From Candidatus Vicinibacter proximus (GTDB lineage: Bacteria > Bacteroidota > Bacteroidia > Chitinophagales > Saprospiraceae): DNA of 64,000 nucleotides. Below the pieces are notes generated by a model. The model searched no databases. It was not told where the DNA came from and saw only the letters and a list, made by a program, of their open reading frames with translations. The stretch lies in NCBI GenBank assembly GCA_016713905.1, contig JADJOE010000003.1, positions 310,001 to 374,000 on the forward strand. The letters are read 5' to 3'. Position 1 is the first letter of the stretch; every line of letters begins with the position of its first letter. Below are positions 43,784 through 52,600 of the stretch, one piece after another. Position numbers and translations under genes: made by a program.

Positions 43784-44725
43784 TTAAAACTTATTGAATT
43801 TTAATGTGGAACTTCTGCCTTCCTTGTCTGAGATTTTAAGAATGTATATTCCTTCTGGAAGCTTTGTAGTATTGATTTTAGTCTGACCATTTCCCGTTAT
43901 GAAACTGTAGGATTGACTATATACTTCTTTAGAAGATGCATCCAGAACGCTGATCTGTCCGTCAAAACTCTCAAATGTTTCCAGCTTCAGATTTAATTCA
44001 TCTTTTACAGGATTTGGACTAAGATTGAATTCCAGCTTTTTACTTAGGTCTTCAACAGCTACAGGCACTGAGGCCACAATAGAATAAGTCTCTTCAAATA
44101 AGCCTACATTGTTACTGTTCTTATTAAAGAAAAATGGGGTTCTGAAATAGGCATCATTGTTATATCGGTAATTTAAGCTGATGTTGTGAACCGGCCACCC
44201 CTGTGAAATGCCTTCGTATTTGATTGACAAATCTATTTTTTTACCTTTTAGGGAGGAAACATCAATTTTGTGGGTTTCATAGCATACCACATTATTGACA
44301 TTGGTACTCATCATATAGAGATCATTATTTTTAGTAATTACGGCAACATTACCGGTTAATTTTCCGGAGCAAAAACCCAACGGGGCATTATTGGATGCAG
44401 CAACAGCATTGCAATTGATGCATTGACTGCAATAGACAGGATCTGTATTGTTTTCACATTTATCTGCAATGATTTTATTGGCAAAAGCAATGCCTCCTGT
44501 CTGAGAATCCCCCAAATTAAAAATAGGGTTAGTTTTTGAATTGTTGATTAACCCAATCTTAACCCAATCTAATCTAATAGACGCTTTTTCCCTTTGGTCA
44601 TTGCCAGTTACTGGGTCAATACTTGGGGAAACAGTTCCGGTTTTTCCGCAAAATTGCAATTGAATGGTCTGAGATTTCAACAGTGTAAGACAAAAAAGAA
44701 GGGGGAGTACAAAAAGAAATTTCAT
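43784..44725 (-). CDS. Secreted protein with T9SS sorting domain
   Basis: 313 residues from ATG 44725 (MKFLFVLPLLFCLTLLKSQ, signal peptide). The upstream TTG at 44752 is rejected because it would place nine residues before the hydrophobic core. The body has several cysteine pairs (CENNTDPVYCSQCINC at about 85-100) and a beta-rich domain of unknown type. The C-terminus (FNLSPNPVKDELNLKL ... LPEGIYILKISDKEGRS) is a T9SS type A sorting signal. Function is unknown. It is a separate transcript ended at 43708-43736. Confidence 0.83.
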   Translation of the reverse strand: MKFLFVLPLLFCLTLLKSQTIQLQFCGKTGTVSPSIDPVTGNDQREKASIRLDWVKIGLINNSKTNPIFNLGDSQTGGIAFANKIIADKCENNTDPVYCSQCINCNAVAASNNAPLGFCSGKLTGNVAVITKNNDLYMMSTNVNNVVCYETHKIDVSSLKGKKIDLSIKYEGISQGWPVHNISLNYRYNNDAYFRTPFFFNKNSNNVGLFEETYSIVASVPVAVEDLSKKLEFNLSPNPVKDELNLKLETFESFDGQISVLDASSKEVYSQSYSFITGNGQTKINTTKLPEGIYILKISDKEGRSSTLKFNKF

Positions 44726-44920
44726 AAAAAAATTATGTTTAATGGATAACAAAATGTAAATTAAGTGGATTACCGAAGGTTAAATATAGATAGAAATTTA
44801 ATATGACCTAATTTATTTTGATTAAAAATTTATTAAACCTCCATAGAACTCAAAATTCTTAATGTATTGCATTTAAAATATTTTCAAATCACTTTTAAAA
44901 AATGAATAAGAAAAAAGGGC

Positions 44921-46159
44921 TTAAATGGACTTTAAAGCTTTTTCTATAATGCCGATGGCCTCTTCCATCTGATTTCTGCGGATGCTGAGCGGAGGAGCAA
45001 ACCGAATGATATTTCCATGGGTGGGTTTGGCAAGTAAGCCTAATTCTGCCATATTTAAACATAGTCTCCAGGCAAGATCACTTTCTTCATGGTCGTCAAT
45101 CACAATAGCATTTAACAATCCCTTGCCTCGTACGGTGGTAATTATGCCATGTTTTTCGGAAAGTTGATTTAACATGTCTCTCAAATAAGCACCCTGAGCC
45201 TTGGCATTATCTGCAAGATTTTCTTCTTCTATCACTTTCATAGCTTCCATGGCTACGGCACAGGCTAACGGATTTCCGCCAAAAGTAGAACCATGTTCTC
45301 CGGGTTTGATACAAAGCATAATTTCATCATCTGCCAAAACCGCAGAAACTGGTAAAACACCACCGGATAAAGCTTTTCCAAGAATCAGAATATCAGGTCG
45401 GATGGGTATATGATCGCAGGCAAGCATTTTACCTGTTCTGGCTATACCGGTTTGAATTTCATCGGCAATAAATAGAATGTTATTTTTTTGACAAAGATCA
45501 AAAGCATCTTTAAGATATTGATCTTCTGGAACAACCACACCCGCTTCACCTTGTATAGGTTCAATAAGCAATCCGGCAATGTTAGGGTCACTGACCACCT
45601 CTTGCAGGGACTGAATATTGTTGTATGGAATCTTGATAAATCCTGGCAAATAGGGGCTAAATCCATGATAACTGGAAGGATCAGTTGACATAGAAACTGC
45701 ACTCATGGTGCGACCGTGAAAATTCCCTTCAAATACGATTATTTTTGCCTGCTTATCGGGGATGCCTTTTTTTAAATACCCCCACTTGCGGCAAAGCTTT
45801 ATAGCTGTTTCAACGCCCTCCGCTCCTGTATTCATCGGAAGAAGTTTATCGTATCCAAAAATCGAATGCATAAATTCTTCGTAAGGTCCGAGCTGGTCGT
45901 TGAAAAAAGCTCTCGAACTAAGGGTAAGCCTGGATGCCTGTTGGGTTAACGCATTAATTATCCGAGGGTGACAATGACCTTGGTTAACCGCCGAATATGC
46001 GGATAGAAAATCAAAATATTGCTTTCCTTCTGTATCATAAACAAATACGCCTTCACCTCTGGATAAGACCACCGGTAAAGGGTGATAATTATGCGCCCCA
46101 AACCTGTCTTCCAATTGAATAAAGGTAGAACTTGCTTCGATTAATATACTTGATAACAT
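44921..46159 (-). CDS. rocD: Ornithine-oxo-acid transaminase
   Basis: Converts ornithine and 2-oxoglutarate to glutamate semialdehyde and glutamate. 412 residues, class III aminotransferase. N-terminal FGAHNYHPLPVVLSRGEGVFVYD, GAEGVETAIKLCRKWGY, GNFHGRTMSAVS, EPIQGEAGVV and the PLP lysine in LGKALSGGVLPVSA match the ornithine aminotransferase subgroup. The last gene of a four-gene minus run (DMT, yigZ, coaE, rocD), 2 nt from coaE. Confidence 0.9.
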   Translation of the reverse strand: MLSSILIEASSTFIQLEDRFGAHNYHPLPVVLSRGEGVFVYDTEGKQYFDFLSAYSAVNQGHCHPRIINALTQQASRLTLSSRAFFNDQLGPYEEFMHSIFGYDKLLPMNTGAEGVETAIKLCRKWGYLKKGIPDKQAKIIVFEGNFHGRTMSAVSMSTDPSSYHGFSPYLPGFIKIPYNNIQSLQEVVSDPNIAGLLIEPIQGEAGVVVPEDQYLKDAFDLCQKNNILFIADEIQTGIARTGKMLACDHIPIRPDILILGKALSGGVLPVSAVLADDEIMLCIKPGEHGSTFGGNPLACAVAMEAMKVIEEENLADNAKAQGAYLRDMLNQLSEKHGIITTVRGKGLLNAIVIDDHEESDLAWRLCLNMAELGLLAKPTHGNIIRFAPPLSIRRNQMEEAIGIIEKALKSI

Positions 46160-46161
46160 TT

Positions 46162-46764
46162 TTAATTTTTTTTATGCAATACAAATTTAAGCAATCTTTC
46201 ATGAATCTTCAGAACCTGCGGAATGCAGGGCTTTTTGCCATCATTGAGAACGATAAAATCAGCACAATTTTTATAAATTTTGGAAGAGCTCTGGTTTTTT
46301 AATCTGGATTTCACTTCTGATTCCGTTAGCTTATCTCTGTCCATGACTCTTTGGATACGCAGATTGGTTGGAGCTTCAACCAAAACTACAAAATCTACAG
46401 GTTGGGATGAAAGGGTGGCTGGAAGGAGCGCAGACTCTTTGATCACATAAGGAGAATTTTGGAGGGTCATCCAGTGGTTAAAATCTTGATGTACCATAGG
46501 ATGCACCAAGTGATTGAGTTTAAGGAGTAAGGTATTGTCTGTAAAAACTTTGGAAGCAATAAATTTTCTGTTTAATCTACCATCCTCTGTATAGGCTTCT
46601 TCGCCAAGTAGAGCTTTTATGTTTTCTATTAAAGAACGCTCTTGCTCCATTAATACTCTGGCCTGAATATCCGAATTATAACATGGTATACCCAAAGTTT
46701 TAAATATATCGGCAACTGTACTTTTGCCACTACCAATACCCCCTGTAAGCCCAACTATAATCAT
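46162..46764 (-). CDS. coaE: Dephospho-CoA kinase
   Basis: Last step of CoA synthesis, phosphorylating the ribose 3'-OH of dephospho-CoA. 200 residues with the P-loop GLTGGIGSGKSTVADIF at about 5-21, a KLNHLVHP core and VMDRDKLTESEVKSRL lid. It is 2 nt from rocD and 10 nt downstream of yigZ. Confidence 0.94.
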   Translation of the reverse strand: MIIVGLTGGIGSGKSTVADIFKTLGIPCYNSDIQARVLMEQERSLIENIKALLGEEAYTEDGRLNRKFIASKVFTDNTLLLKLNHLVHPMVHQDFNHWMTLQNSPYVIKESALLPATLSSQPVDFVVLVEAPTNLRIQRVMDRDKLTESEVKSRLKNQSSSKIYKNCADFIVLNDGKKPCIPQVLKIHERLLKFVLHKKN

Positions 46765-46774
46765 AAAGCAATCC

Positions 46775-47428
46775 TTAATTTAATTCAATAATACAACCTC
46801 TAAGTTCAAATTCTGTATTAGATCTGTCCAGATGAGCTTTGTCAAATCTTGTTCTGATTTTTAGAATTAATTCATCTTTATCCTGGATAGGGAACTCAAT
46901 GTCCAGTTGACTGAAATTCATTTGATCCCATCCACTTATACCGATGCCAAGCTGTTTACAAATGCCGATAAGGATTTGAATTTTTTCCGGATCGGAGGAT
47001 ATTTTATAGCGAACCATATGTTTTATCTCAATTATACTGGCCTTGCTCAATGCATCTTGTGCTGCTGTTTTATAAGCTCTGATTAAACCTGAAGTGCCTA
47101 ATTGAATACCACCAAAATAACGAACACAAAAAATACCCACATCAGTCAATTGAAAACTGTCAATTTGCCCTAACATCGGTTTGCCAGCTGTACCACTGGG
47201 TTCTCCATCGTCATCCAATCGAAAGGATTCACCGTGAGAGCCGGTGCGTGCAGCAGCGCAAACATGTCTGGATTTTGGGTGCAGTGTTTTATAAAATTTG
47301 CTTTGAACTTTTAACTGATCCAGATCATTGAATGGAATGGCGAAAGCTAAAAAACGACTTCCTTTTTCCGTATAGCTACCCTCTGAAGGGTGTTCAATGG
47401 TCCGATGGCTATGTAGCTTACTATCCAT
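46775..47428 (-). CDS. yigZ: YigZ/IMPACT-family protein (UPF0029)
   Basis: 217 residues. The N-terminal UPF0029 domain shows EKGSRFLAFAIP, DDGEPSGTAGKPMLGQI and CVRYFGGIQLGTSGLIRAY. A DUF1949-like C-terminal domain follows from about 140. The biochemical role is unclear; eukaryotic relatives regulate translation stress signalling. It is 4 nt downstream of the DMT transporter gene. Confidence 0.92.
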   Translation of the reverse strand: MDSKLHSHRTIEHPSEGSYTEKGSRFLAFAIPFNDLDQLKVQSKFYKTLHPKSRHVCAAARTGSHGESFRLDDDGEPSGTAGKPMLGQIDSFQLTDVGIFCVRYFGGIQLGTSGLIRAYKTAAQDALSKASIIEIKHMVRYKISSDPEKIQILIGICKQLGIGISGWDQMNFSQLDIEFPIQDKDELILKIRTRFDKAHLDRSNTEFELRGCIIELN

Positions 47429-47432
47429 AATG

Positions 47433-48293
47433 TTATCTGAACAATCCGACCAGTAAAATTGATGCCAATGCCAGTAAAAGTCCGATTATTTTTTGTTTTG
47501 AAAAGTGTTCACGGAACATCCACGCACCGATAACACTCGACAATAAAATGACAGAACAGTTGAGTATTGGATAGAATACGCTGCCCTGCATTCCTGATCC
47601 CAATGCCTTGTTGAGAAATAATATGGAAAAAAAGTTTGGGATACCAAGCAAGATTCCTCCGGTAATTTCTTCAGAATTAATTTTTTTATTAGGAATGCTG
47701 ACCAAATTATAAATCATGGATGCGATAAATGCAGAAATAAAAATCCTTGTAGTAAAGATCCATTCAAAGCTTGGGTTATGGTTTTCATTTTTATGGATGA
47801 ATAAAAATCCAATCTCAATGATTGCAGACAAGATTAGAGTAGCCAATAGATAAAACCGGCCGAAATCATTTTTGTGAATGCTATTTTCCTTGTTTTTCCG
47901 AAAAAAAATGACCACAATCGCAATAAGACTCAAAATAAAACCAACCCATTGGTAGACATTTAGTTTTTCTCCAATCAAAAGTGCTACAACTACAGTTAGC
48001 CCGACAGACAATTTTTGGATGACTGTTGCCAATGATATGCCATTTAGTGCAACTGCATTTCCAAAAGCATTAAATCCGGCTACAAATAAAATCCCTATTA
48101 CAACAGCAGTAAGTCCCGAGCCAAATTGCGTAAAATCAAAAACATCAAACCCCATTTGTAGTATGCCAATGAACGCGCAAATCAAGTAATTAATTAAAAT
48201 TATTTTGGAAATGCGTACATCCTTTCCTGCAAATTGCTTAAAAAGGAAGCCTAACACAACTGTTGAGAAAATACAAGCAACGGTATAAGTCAT
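47433..48293 (-). CDS. DMT-superfamily (EamA-like) transporter
   Basis: 286 residues with about ten hydrophobic helices, the usual DMT arrangement. Recognisable segments are the pair-end GLTVVVALLIGEKLNVYQWVGF (about 93-114) and MFREHFSKQKIIGLLLALASILL (C-terminal). The substrate is not determinable. It heads the four-gene minus unit. Its promoter lies in the 48294-48507 gap. Confidence 0.85.
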   Translation of the reverse strand: MTYTVACIFSTVVLGFLFKQFAGKDVRISKIILINYLICAFIGILQMGFDVFDFTQFGSGLTAVVIGILFVAGFNAFGNAVALNGISLATVIQKLSVGLTVVVALLIGEKLNVYQWVGFILSLIAIVVIFFRKNKENSIHKNDFGRFYLLATLILSAIIEIGFLFIHKNENHNPSFEWIFTTRIFISAFIASMIYNLVSIPNKKINSEEITGGILLGIPNFFSILFLNKALGSGMQGSVFYPILNCSVILLSSVIGAWMFREHFSKQKIIGLLLALASILLVGLFR

Positions 48294-48360
48294 AAACTAG
48301 GCTAAGGTATTAACAATTTATTGATTAACTTTTGCTTTCATTTAACCGGTTTTAAAAAAT

Positions 48361-48368
48361 TAACTTTG
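48361..48368 (+). promoter_or_regulatory. -7 box (TAACTTTG) upstream of the BT_3928-like gene
   Basis: An exact TAnnTTTG match 139 nt before the ATG at 48508, with a TTTG 26 nt further upstream. This would give a leader of about 130 nt, and I see no riboswitch-like fold in it. Confidence 0.35.
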
Positions 48369-48507
48369 ACTTTTGTTAGTGGAAAGTGGAAAAGCTCGAC
48401 TTTCTGAACCTCCTGATGATCTGGGTGTTAATTCCAGATAATAATGGATAATAACTTCATTACCATACTTTGCTTGCTTTTTTGAAAACCAAAAAGAATT
48501 TTACAAG

Positions 48508-50019
48508 ATGACTATTATTAGCCTTTGTTTCTATATTGCCATTGCAGCTTTAGTTCTGACTTTTTTAATATCCAGAATTAAGGGTACCGTAAAATCTTTA
48601 CCCGATAGTTTTTTACAAAATTTTTGCGGTGGTTTGTTTATATTTTCTGGTCTGGTGAAAGCAGTAGACCCTATGGGAACCGCTTTTAAAATGGAAGAAT
48701 ATTTTAAAGAATTTGAGCTTACAGCAAGGGGATCTTTTTTGAGTTTTTCTGCCGATTTGTTTCCATTCTTACTGAAATTTTCTGTTGGATTTTCAGTTTT
48801 TATGATTGTGTTGGAAATAGTGATTGGCATAATGCTCATAATTGGGGCATATAGAAAACTTGGAGCCTGGTTATTTTTTCTGATTATGGTATTTTTTACC
48901 ATCCTTACCGGGTATACCTTTTTAACTGGATATGTTCCTAAGGATATTAATTTCTTTGAATTCAGCAAATGGACCACTTTTGATCAGGAGTTTATGCGGG
49001 TAAAAAATTGTGGTTGCTTCGGTGATTTCATAAAATTGGATCCCCGCACTTCATTTATCAAGGATTTGTTCTTAATGATTCCTGCGATTTGGTTTTTGTT
49101 AAGATGGTCAAAAATGCATCAGATATTTAGTGCTTCCATTCGGACTGCTTTGACTCTGATGAGCATAATTGGCCTGAGCTTATTTTGTTTCAGCAATTAT
49201 ATCTGGAATGAGCCTATTGTTGATTTTAGACCATTTAAAAATGGAACCGATGTAAAAACAACTAAAGAGGCAGAGTCCAAGGCAATGAGCGATGTCAAGA
49301 TTATTGCCTGGAAACTGAGGAACAAGCAAACCAATGAATTGAAAAATGTTCCGGATGAGGAGTATATGGCTAATTTGAAGAATTTTCCAAAGACGGAATG
49401 GGAGGTTTTGGACCAGGTAAAAAGTTTACCCGCCATACCACAAACCAAAATATCTGATTTTGCTTTATTTGATTTGGAAGGATCTGACATTACCGAGGAG
49501 ATATTAAATGAGCCTAAAAGCAGGTTTATGATCAACTGCCCTAAACTTTATTTTAGCTCCAGATCTGAAAACGTTACCAGACAAGACACCATTTATAAAG
49601 TCGATACTATTTGGTTAGGATTAAAAAAAGACAGTTTCAACCTAGTATCTTCTGTTGTCGAGGTAAAAACGGTAGAAGAAAAGAAAAATGTGTACACTTG
49701 GAATGAAAAATATCTTCGACCATTGAAGGAAAAGATTCTTCCACTGCTGGATAGCTTAAAAGCCGACAACATTCAGGGATTTCTTGTTGCAGGAGGAGCC
49801 AGTGAAGAAGCATTGGGAGACCTGAAAAACAGTCTAAAATTGGATATCCCAGTATATACAAGTGATGATATCCTTTTAAAAACAATCATGAGGTCAAATC
49901 CTGGATTAATTCTTTTGAGGAATGGTAAGATCATTCATAAATGGCATCATGGCCATCTTCCAACGCCAAATGAAATGAGAAGGGATTTTTTGGATTGGCA
50001 GGCGCCGCTCATACATTAA
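48508..50019 (+). CDS. BT_3928-like DoxX/MauE membrane protein with thioredoxin-like C-terminus
   Basis: 503 residues. The N-terminal half has about five membrane helices (1-225) with FCGGLFIFSGLVKAVDPMGTAF, the DoxX/MauE start, and the conserved CGCFGD pair (about 169-174). The second half is a non-membrane domain ending in NPGLILLRNGKIIHKWHHGH, a thioredoxin-like tail without a CxxC. The layout matches the BT_3928 family of Bacteroidota. The role may be membrane thiol chemistry, as inferred from MauE. It is the first of the co-directional run to guaA, with 73 nt before nusB. Confidence 0.85.
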   Translation: MTIISLCFYIAIAALVLTFLISRIKGTVKSLPDSFLQNFCGGLFIFSGLVKAVDPMGTAFKMEEYFKEFELTARGSFLSFSADLFPFLLKFSVGFSVFMIVLEIVIGIMLIIGAYRKLGAWLFFLIMVFFTILTGYTFLTGYVPKDINFFEFSKWTTFDQEFMRVKNCGCFGDFIKLDPRTSFIKDLFLMIPAIWFLLRWSKMHQIFSASIRTALTLMSIIGLSLFCFSNYIWNEPIVDFRPFKNGTDVKTTKEAESKAMSDVKIIAWKLRNKQTNELKNVPDEEYMANLKNFPKTEWEVLDQVKSLPAIPQTKISDFALFDLEGSDITEEILNEPKSRFMINCPKLYFSSRSENVTRQDTIYKVDTIWLGLKKDSFNLVSSVVEVKTVEEKKNVYTWNEKYLRPLKEKILPLLDSLKADNIQGFLVAGGASEEALGDLKNSLKLDIPVYTSDDILLKTIMRSNPGLILLRNGKIIHKWHHGHLPTPNEMRRDFLDWQAPLIH

Positions 50020-50059
50020 TATAATTAAAATATAAAGGCATTGTTTGCTAAATAGTGCT

Positions 50060-50067
50060 TACATTTG
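50060..50067 (+). promoter_or_regulatory. -7 box with -33 TTG for nusB
   Basis: TACATTTG matches TAnnTTTG exactly, and a TTG at 50041-50043 sits 16 nt upstream, close to the usual -33 spacing. The ATG at 50093 is 25 nt downstream. This is the best-formed promoter in the window. Confidence 0.5.
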
Positions 50068-50092
50068 CCAACTTATTCAGTAAAGGATATTC

Positions 50093-51025
50093 ATGCTTAG
50101 TAGGAGGAATGTTCGCGTCAAAGTGATGCAACAATTGTATAGTTTAGCACAGGACAAGGAACTGAGTCTTGCAGGGGCCAAAAGAGCTTACCTGCAGTCT
50201 GTACAGGATACATTTCTGCTTTATTTACTTAATCTATATTGCATTACCAGGGTTTGTTCCTTTGCGGAGGAGGATGGTCAAACTCGTCTTAAAAAACACT
50301 TAAAGTCTGAAGATGATGTAAAGTTTACCCCTAAGCTTTATAATAATCCATTGATATCCAGTCTGGTAAATAACAAAGTGTTACAGGCAAGATTTAAGAA
50401 GGAAAGATTTGAGGAAGGGCTTGACGAAGATTTATTTAGAAAAATTTATAAGGAGTTTGCCAAAGAAGAGCCCTATATTAAGTATTTACTTGCCGATTCG
50501 ACCAATGAAGATACCATTGAAATTCTCCTGGAACTCTACAGGACTTGCAGACGCAATGAACTTTTCAATGAGATCATGGATGACAGATTTTGTGGTTGGT
50601 CTGATGATAAATCATTGGTCATTGGGGCACTTAAAAAAACGCTGAAGGCTTTGCCAGCAGAAGGATCGTTTTATGAAGAGCATCAGCCAGATGAAGAGAC
50701 AATTAAGGATTTTGGACTTTTCCTTTTGACAAAAACGTATGAAGAAGATGCAGTTTTGGAGGAGATGATTAAACCAGTTCTTGAGAATTGGGATTCAGAG
50801 AGAGTCGCATTAATCGATATGATTCTGATTAAAATGGGAATTATTGAAATGCTCAATATCAAAACCATTCCAGCAAAAGTTACCCTCAACGAATACGTTG
50901 AATTGTCCAAACAATACAGTACAGATAAATCCAAAGAATTTGTCAATGGATTGCTCGATAAAATACTTAAAGAATTAATGGAGCGAGGCCAGATTGTTAA
51001 GGAAGGCAGGGGATTGATGGAATAG
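50093..51025 (+). CDS. nusB: Transcription antitermination factor NusB (long Bacteroidota form)
   Basis: Binds BoxA RNA with NusE during rRNA transcription. 310 residues, about twice the E. coli length, as in other Bacteroidota. It starts RRNVRVKVMQQLYSLAQ, a NusB-like helix, and the C-terminal half has WDSERVALIDMILIKMGIIEML and PAKVTLNEYVELSKQYSTDKSKEFVNGLLDK, the canonical NusB end. It lies 39 nt upstream of guaA. Confidence 0.92.
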   Translation: MLSRRNVRVKVMQQLYSLAQDKELSLAGAKRAYLQSVQDTFLLYLLNLYCITRVCSFAEEDGQTRLKKHLKSEDDVKFTPKLYNNPLISSLVNNKVLQARFKKERFEEGLDEDLFRKIYKEFAKEEPYIKYLLADSTNEDTIEILLELYRTCRRNELFNEIMDDRFCGWSDDKSLVIGALKKTLKALPAEGSFYEEHQPDEETIKDFGLFLLTKTYEEDAVLEEMIKPVLENWDSERVALIDMILIKMGIIEMLNIKTIPAKVTLNEYVELSKQYSTDKSKEFVNGLLDKILKELMERGQIVKEGRGLME

Positions 51026-51064
51026 ACCTGTTTGGTATCTTGCTTAAGCTCTAAAGCTGGATTT

Positions 51065-52600
51065 ATGTCAAAAAAGATCATCATATTGGATTTTGGTTCG
51101 CAACTGACTCAGTTGATTGCCAGGAGGATAAGAGAACTCAATATTTATAGTGAAATTATTCCCTTTCACAGTTTTATACCGTCGCCGGATGCAGATATAG
51201 CTGCAGTAATTCTGTCTGGTAGCCCTGCATCTGTCAGACAGGATGAAAGTCCCAAGGTGGACATTAAGAAGATTCTTCAAAATTATCCAACTTTAGGGAT
51301 TTGTTATGGTGCTCAATTAACAGCGCAACTCACGGGAGGCTTAGTGCAAGCTTCAGATCATCGGGAGTATGGCTTTGCCCAATTAAACCAACTGGTAAAA
51401 GATCCCATTTGGAACGAAGTGCCTCAGTCATCACAAATTTGGATGTCGCACAGCGATACCATTGTTTCACTTGGTGATGGTTTCGAAATTATCGGATCTA
51501 CCGAAAGTATTCCTATTGCTGCATTTAAAGCTGTTGGGAATGCCCATCCTGCCTATTTTTTTCAGTTTCATCCGGAAGTAGTACATAGTTTGTATGGTTC
51601 ACAACTTCTAAAAAACTTTTTGATTGATACCTGCAAAATCACTGCAGACTGGACGCCAGATTCTTTTATTCACCAAACGGTGGATGAAATCCACAACAGG
51701 GTAGGAGAAGAGGAAGTATTATTGGCATTATCTGGCGGAGTGGATTCATCTGTTGCGGCACTTTTAATGCACAAAGCAATTGGTCCCCGATTGCACTGTT
51801 TCTTTATTGACAATGGGCTTTTACGGGCAAATGAATACCATCAGGTATTGGAAAGTTATCAGGAAATGGGTCTCAAAGTGAAGGGAATTGATGCAAAAAA
51901 GCATTTTTATGACGCGCTTTCAGGACTTGAAGATCCCGAATTGAAAAGAAAGGCTATAGGAAGGTCATTTATCGAAATTTTTGAACAAGAGGCTAAGGCA
52001 TACCCTGGGGTAAAATGGCTTTGTCAGGGGACTATTTACCCGGATGTAATTGAGTCTGTGTCGGTATATGGACCATCTGCAACCATTAAATCACATCACA
52101 ATGTGGGTGGACTACCGGAAAAGCTGCATTTAAAAATCATTGAGCCATTAAGATTGCTCTTTAAAGATGAGGTAAGGAAAGTTGGTAGAAATCTTGGGCT
52201 TAAAGAAGAAATTCTTGGTCGTCATCCTTTCCCCGGCCCGGGTTTGGCGATCAGAATTATTGGTGAGGTTACGGAGGATAAAGTGGCAATTCTCCAAAAA
52301 GCAGATGAAATTTACATACGCAATCTTAAGGAAAGTAATTTGTACCATGAGATCTGGCAGGCAGGATCCGTTCTATTACCCGTCAAATCTGTTGGCGTCA
52401 TGGGCGATGAACGGACTTATGAAAATGTTCTTGCTTTGCGAGCAGTTAACTCTATCGATGGAATGACTGCAGAATGGAGTAGAATTCCTCATGAAGTACT
52501 GGCTAAAATTTCTAACGAAATCATCAATAAAGTTAAAGGTATAAATCGTGTAGTCTATGACATCAGTTCAAAACCACCTGCTACCATTGAATGGGAATAG
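51065..52600 (+). CDS. guaA: GMP synthase (glutamine-hydrolysing)
   Basis: Converts XMP to GMP. 511 residues from ATG 51065 (MSKKIIILDFG); the TTG at 51032 is rejected. The class I amidotransferase domain has the nucleophile in GICYGAQLTA (about Cys80) and FQFHPEVVHS. The ATP-pyrophosphatase P-loop is ALSGGVDSSVAAL at about 225-237, then the GMP synthetase C-terminal dimerisation domain ending SSKPPATIEWE. It overlaps the next gene by 44 nt. It fits with purL and purM elsewhere in the window. Confidence 0.97.
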   Translation: MSKKIIILDFGSQLTQLIARRIRELNIYSEIIPFHSFIPSPDADIAAVILSGSPASVRQDESPKVDIKKILQNYPTLGICYGAQLTAQLTGGLVQASDHREYGFAQLNQLVKDPIWNEVPQSSQIWMSHSDTIVSLGDGFEIIGSTESIPIAAFKAVGNAHPAYFFQFHPEVVHSLYGSQLLKNFLIDTCKITADWTPDSFIHQTVDEIHNRVGEEEVLLALSGGVDSSVAALLMHKAIGPRLHCFFIDNGLLRANEYHQVLESYQEMGLKVKGIDAKKHFYDALSGLEDPELKRKAIGRSFIEIFEQEAKAYPGVKWLCQGTIYPDVIESVSVYGPSATIKSHHNVGGLPEKLHLKIIEPLRLLFKDEVRKVGRNLGLKEEILGRHPFPGPGLAIRIIGEVTEDKVAILQKADEIYIRNLKESNLYHEIWQAGSVLLPVKSVGVMGDERTYENVLALRAVNSIDGMTAEWSRIPHEVLAKISNEIINKVKGINRVVYDISSKPPATIEWE

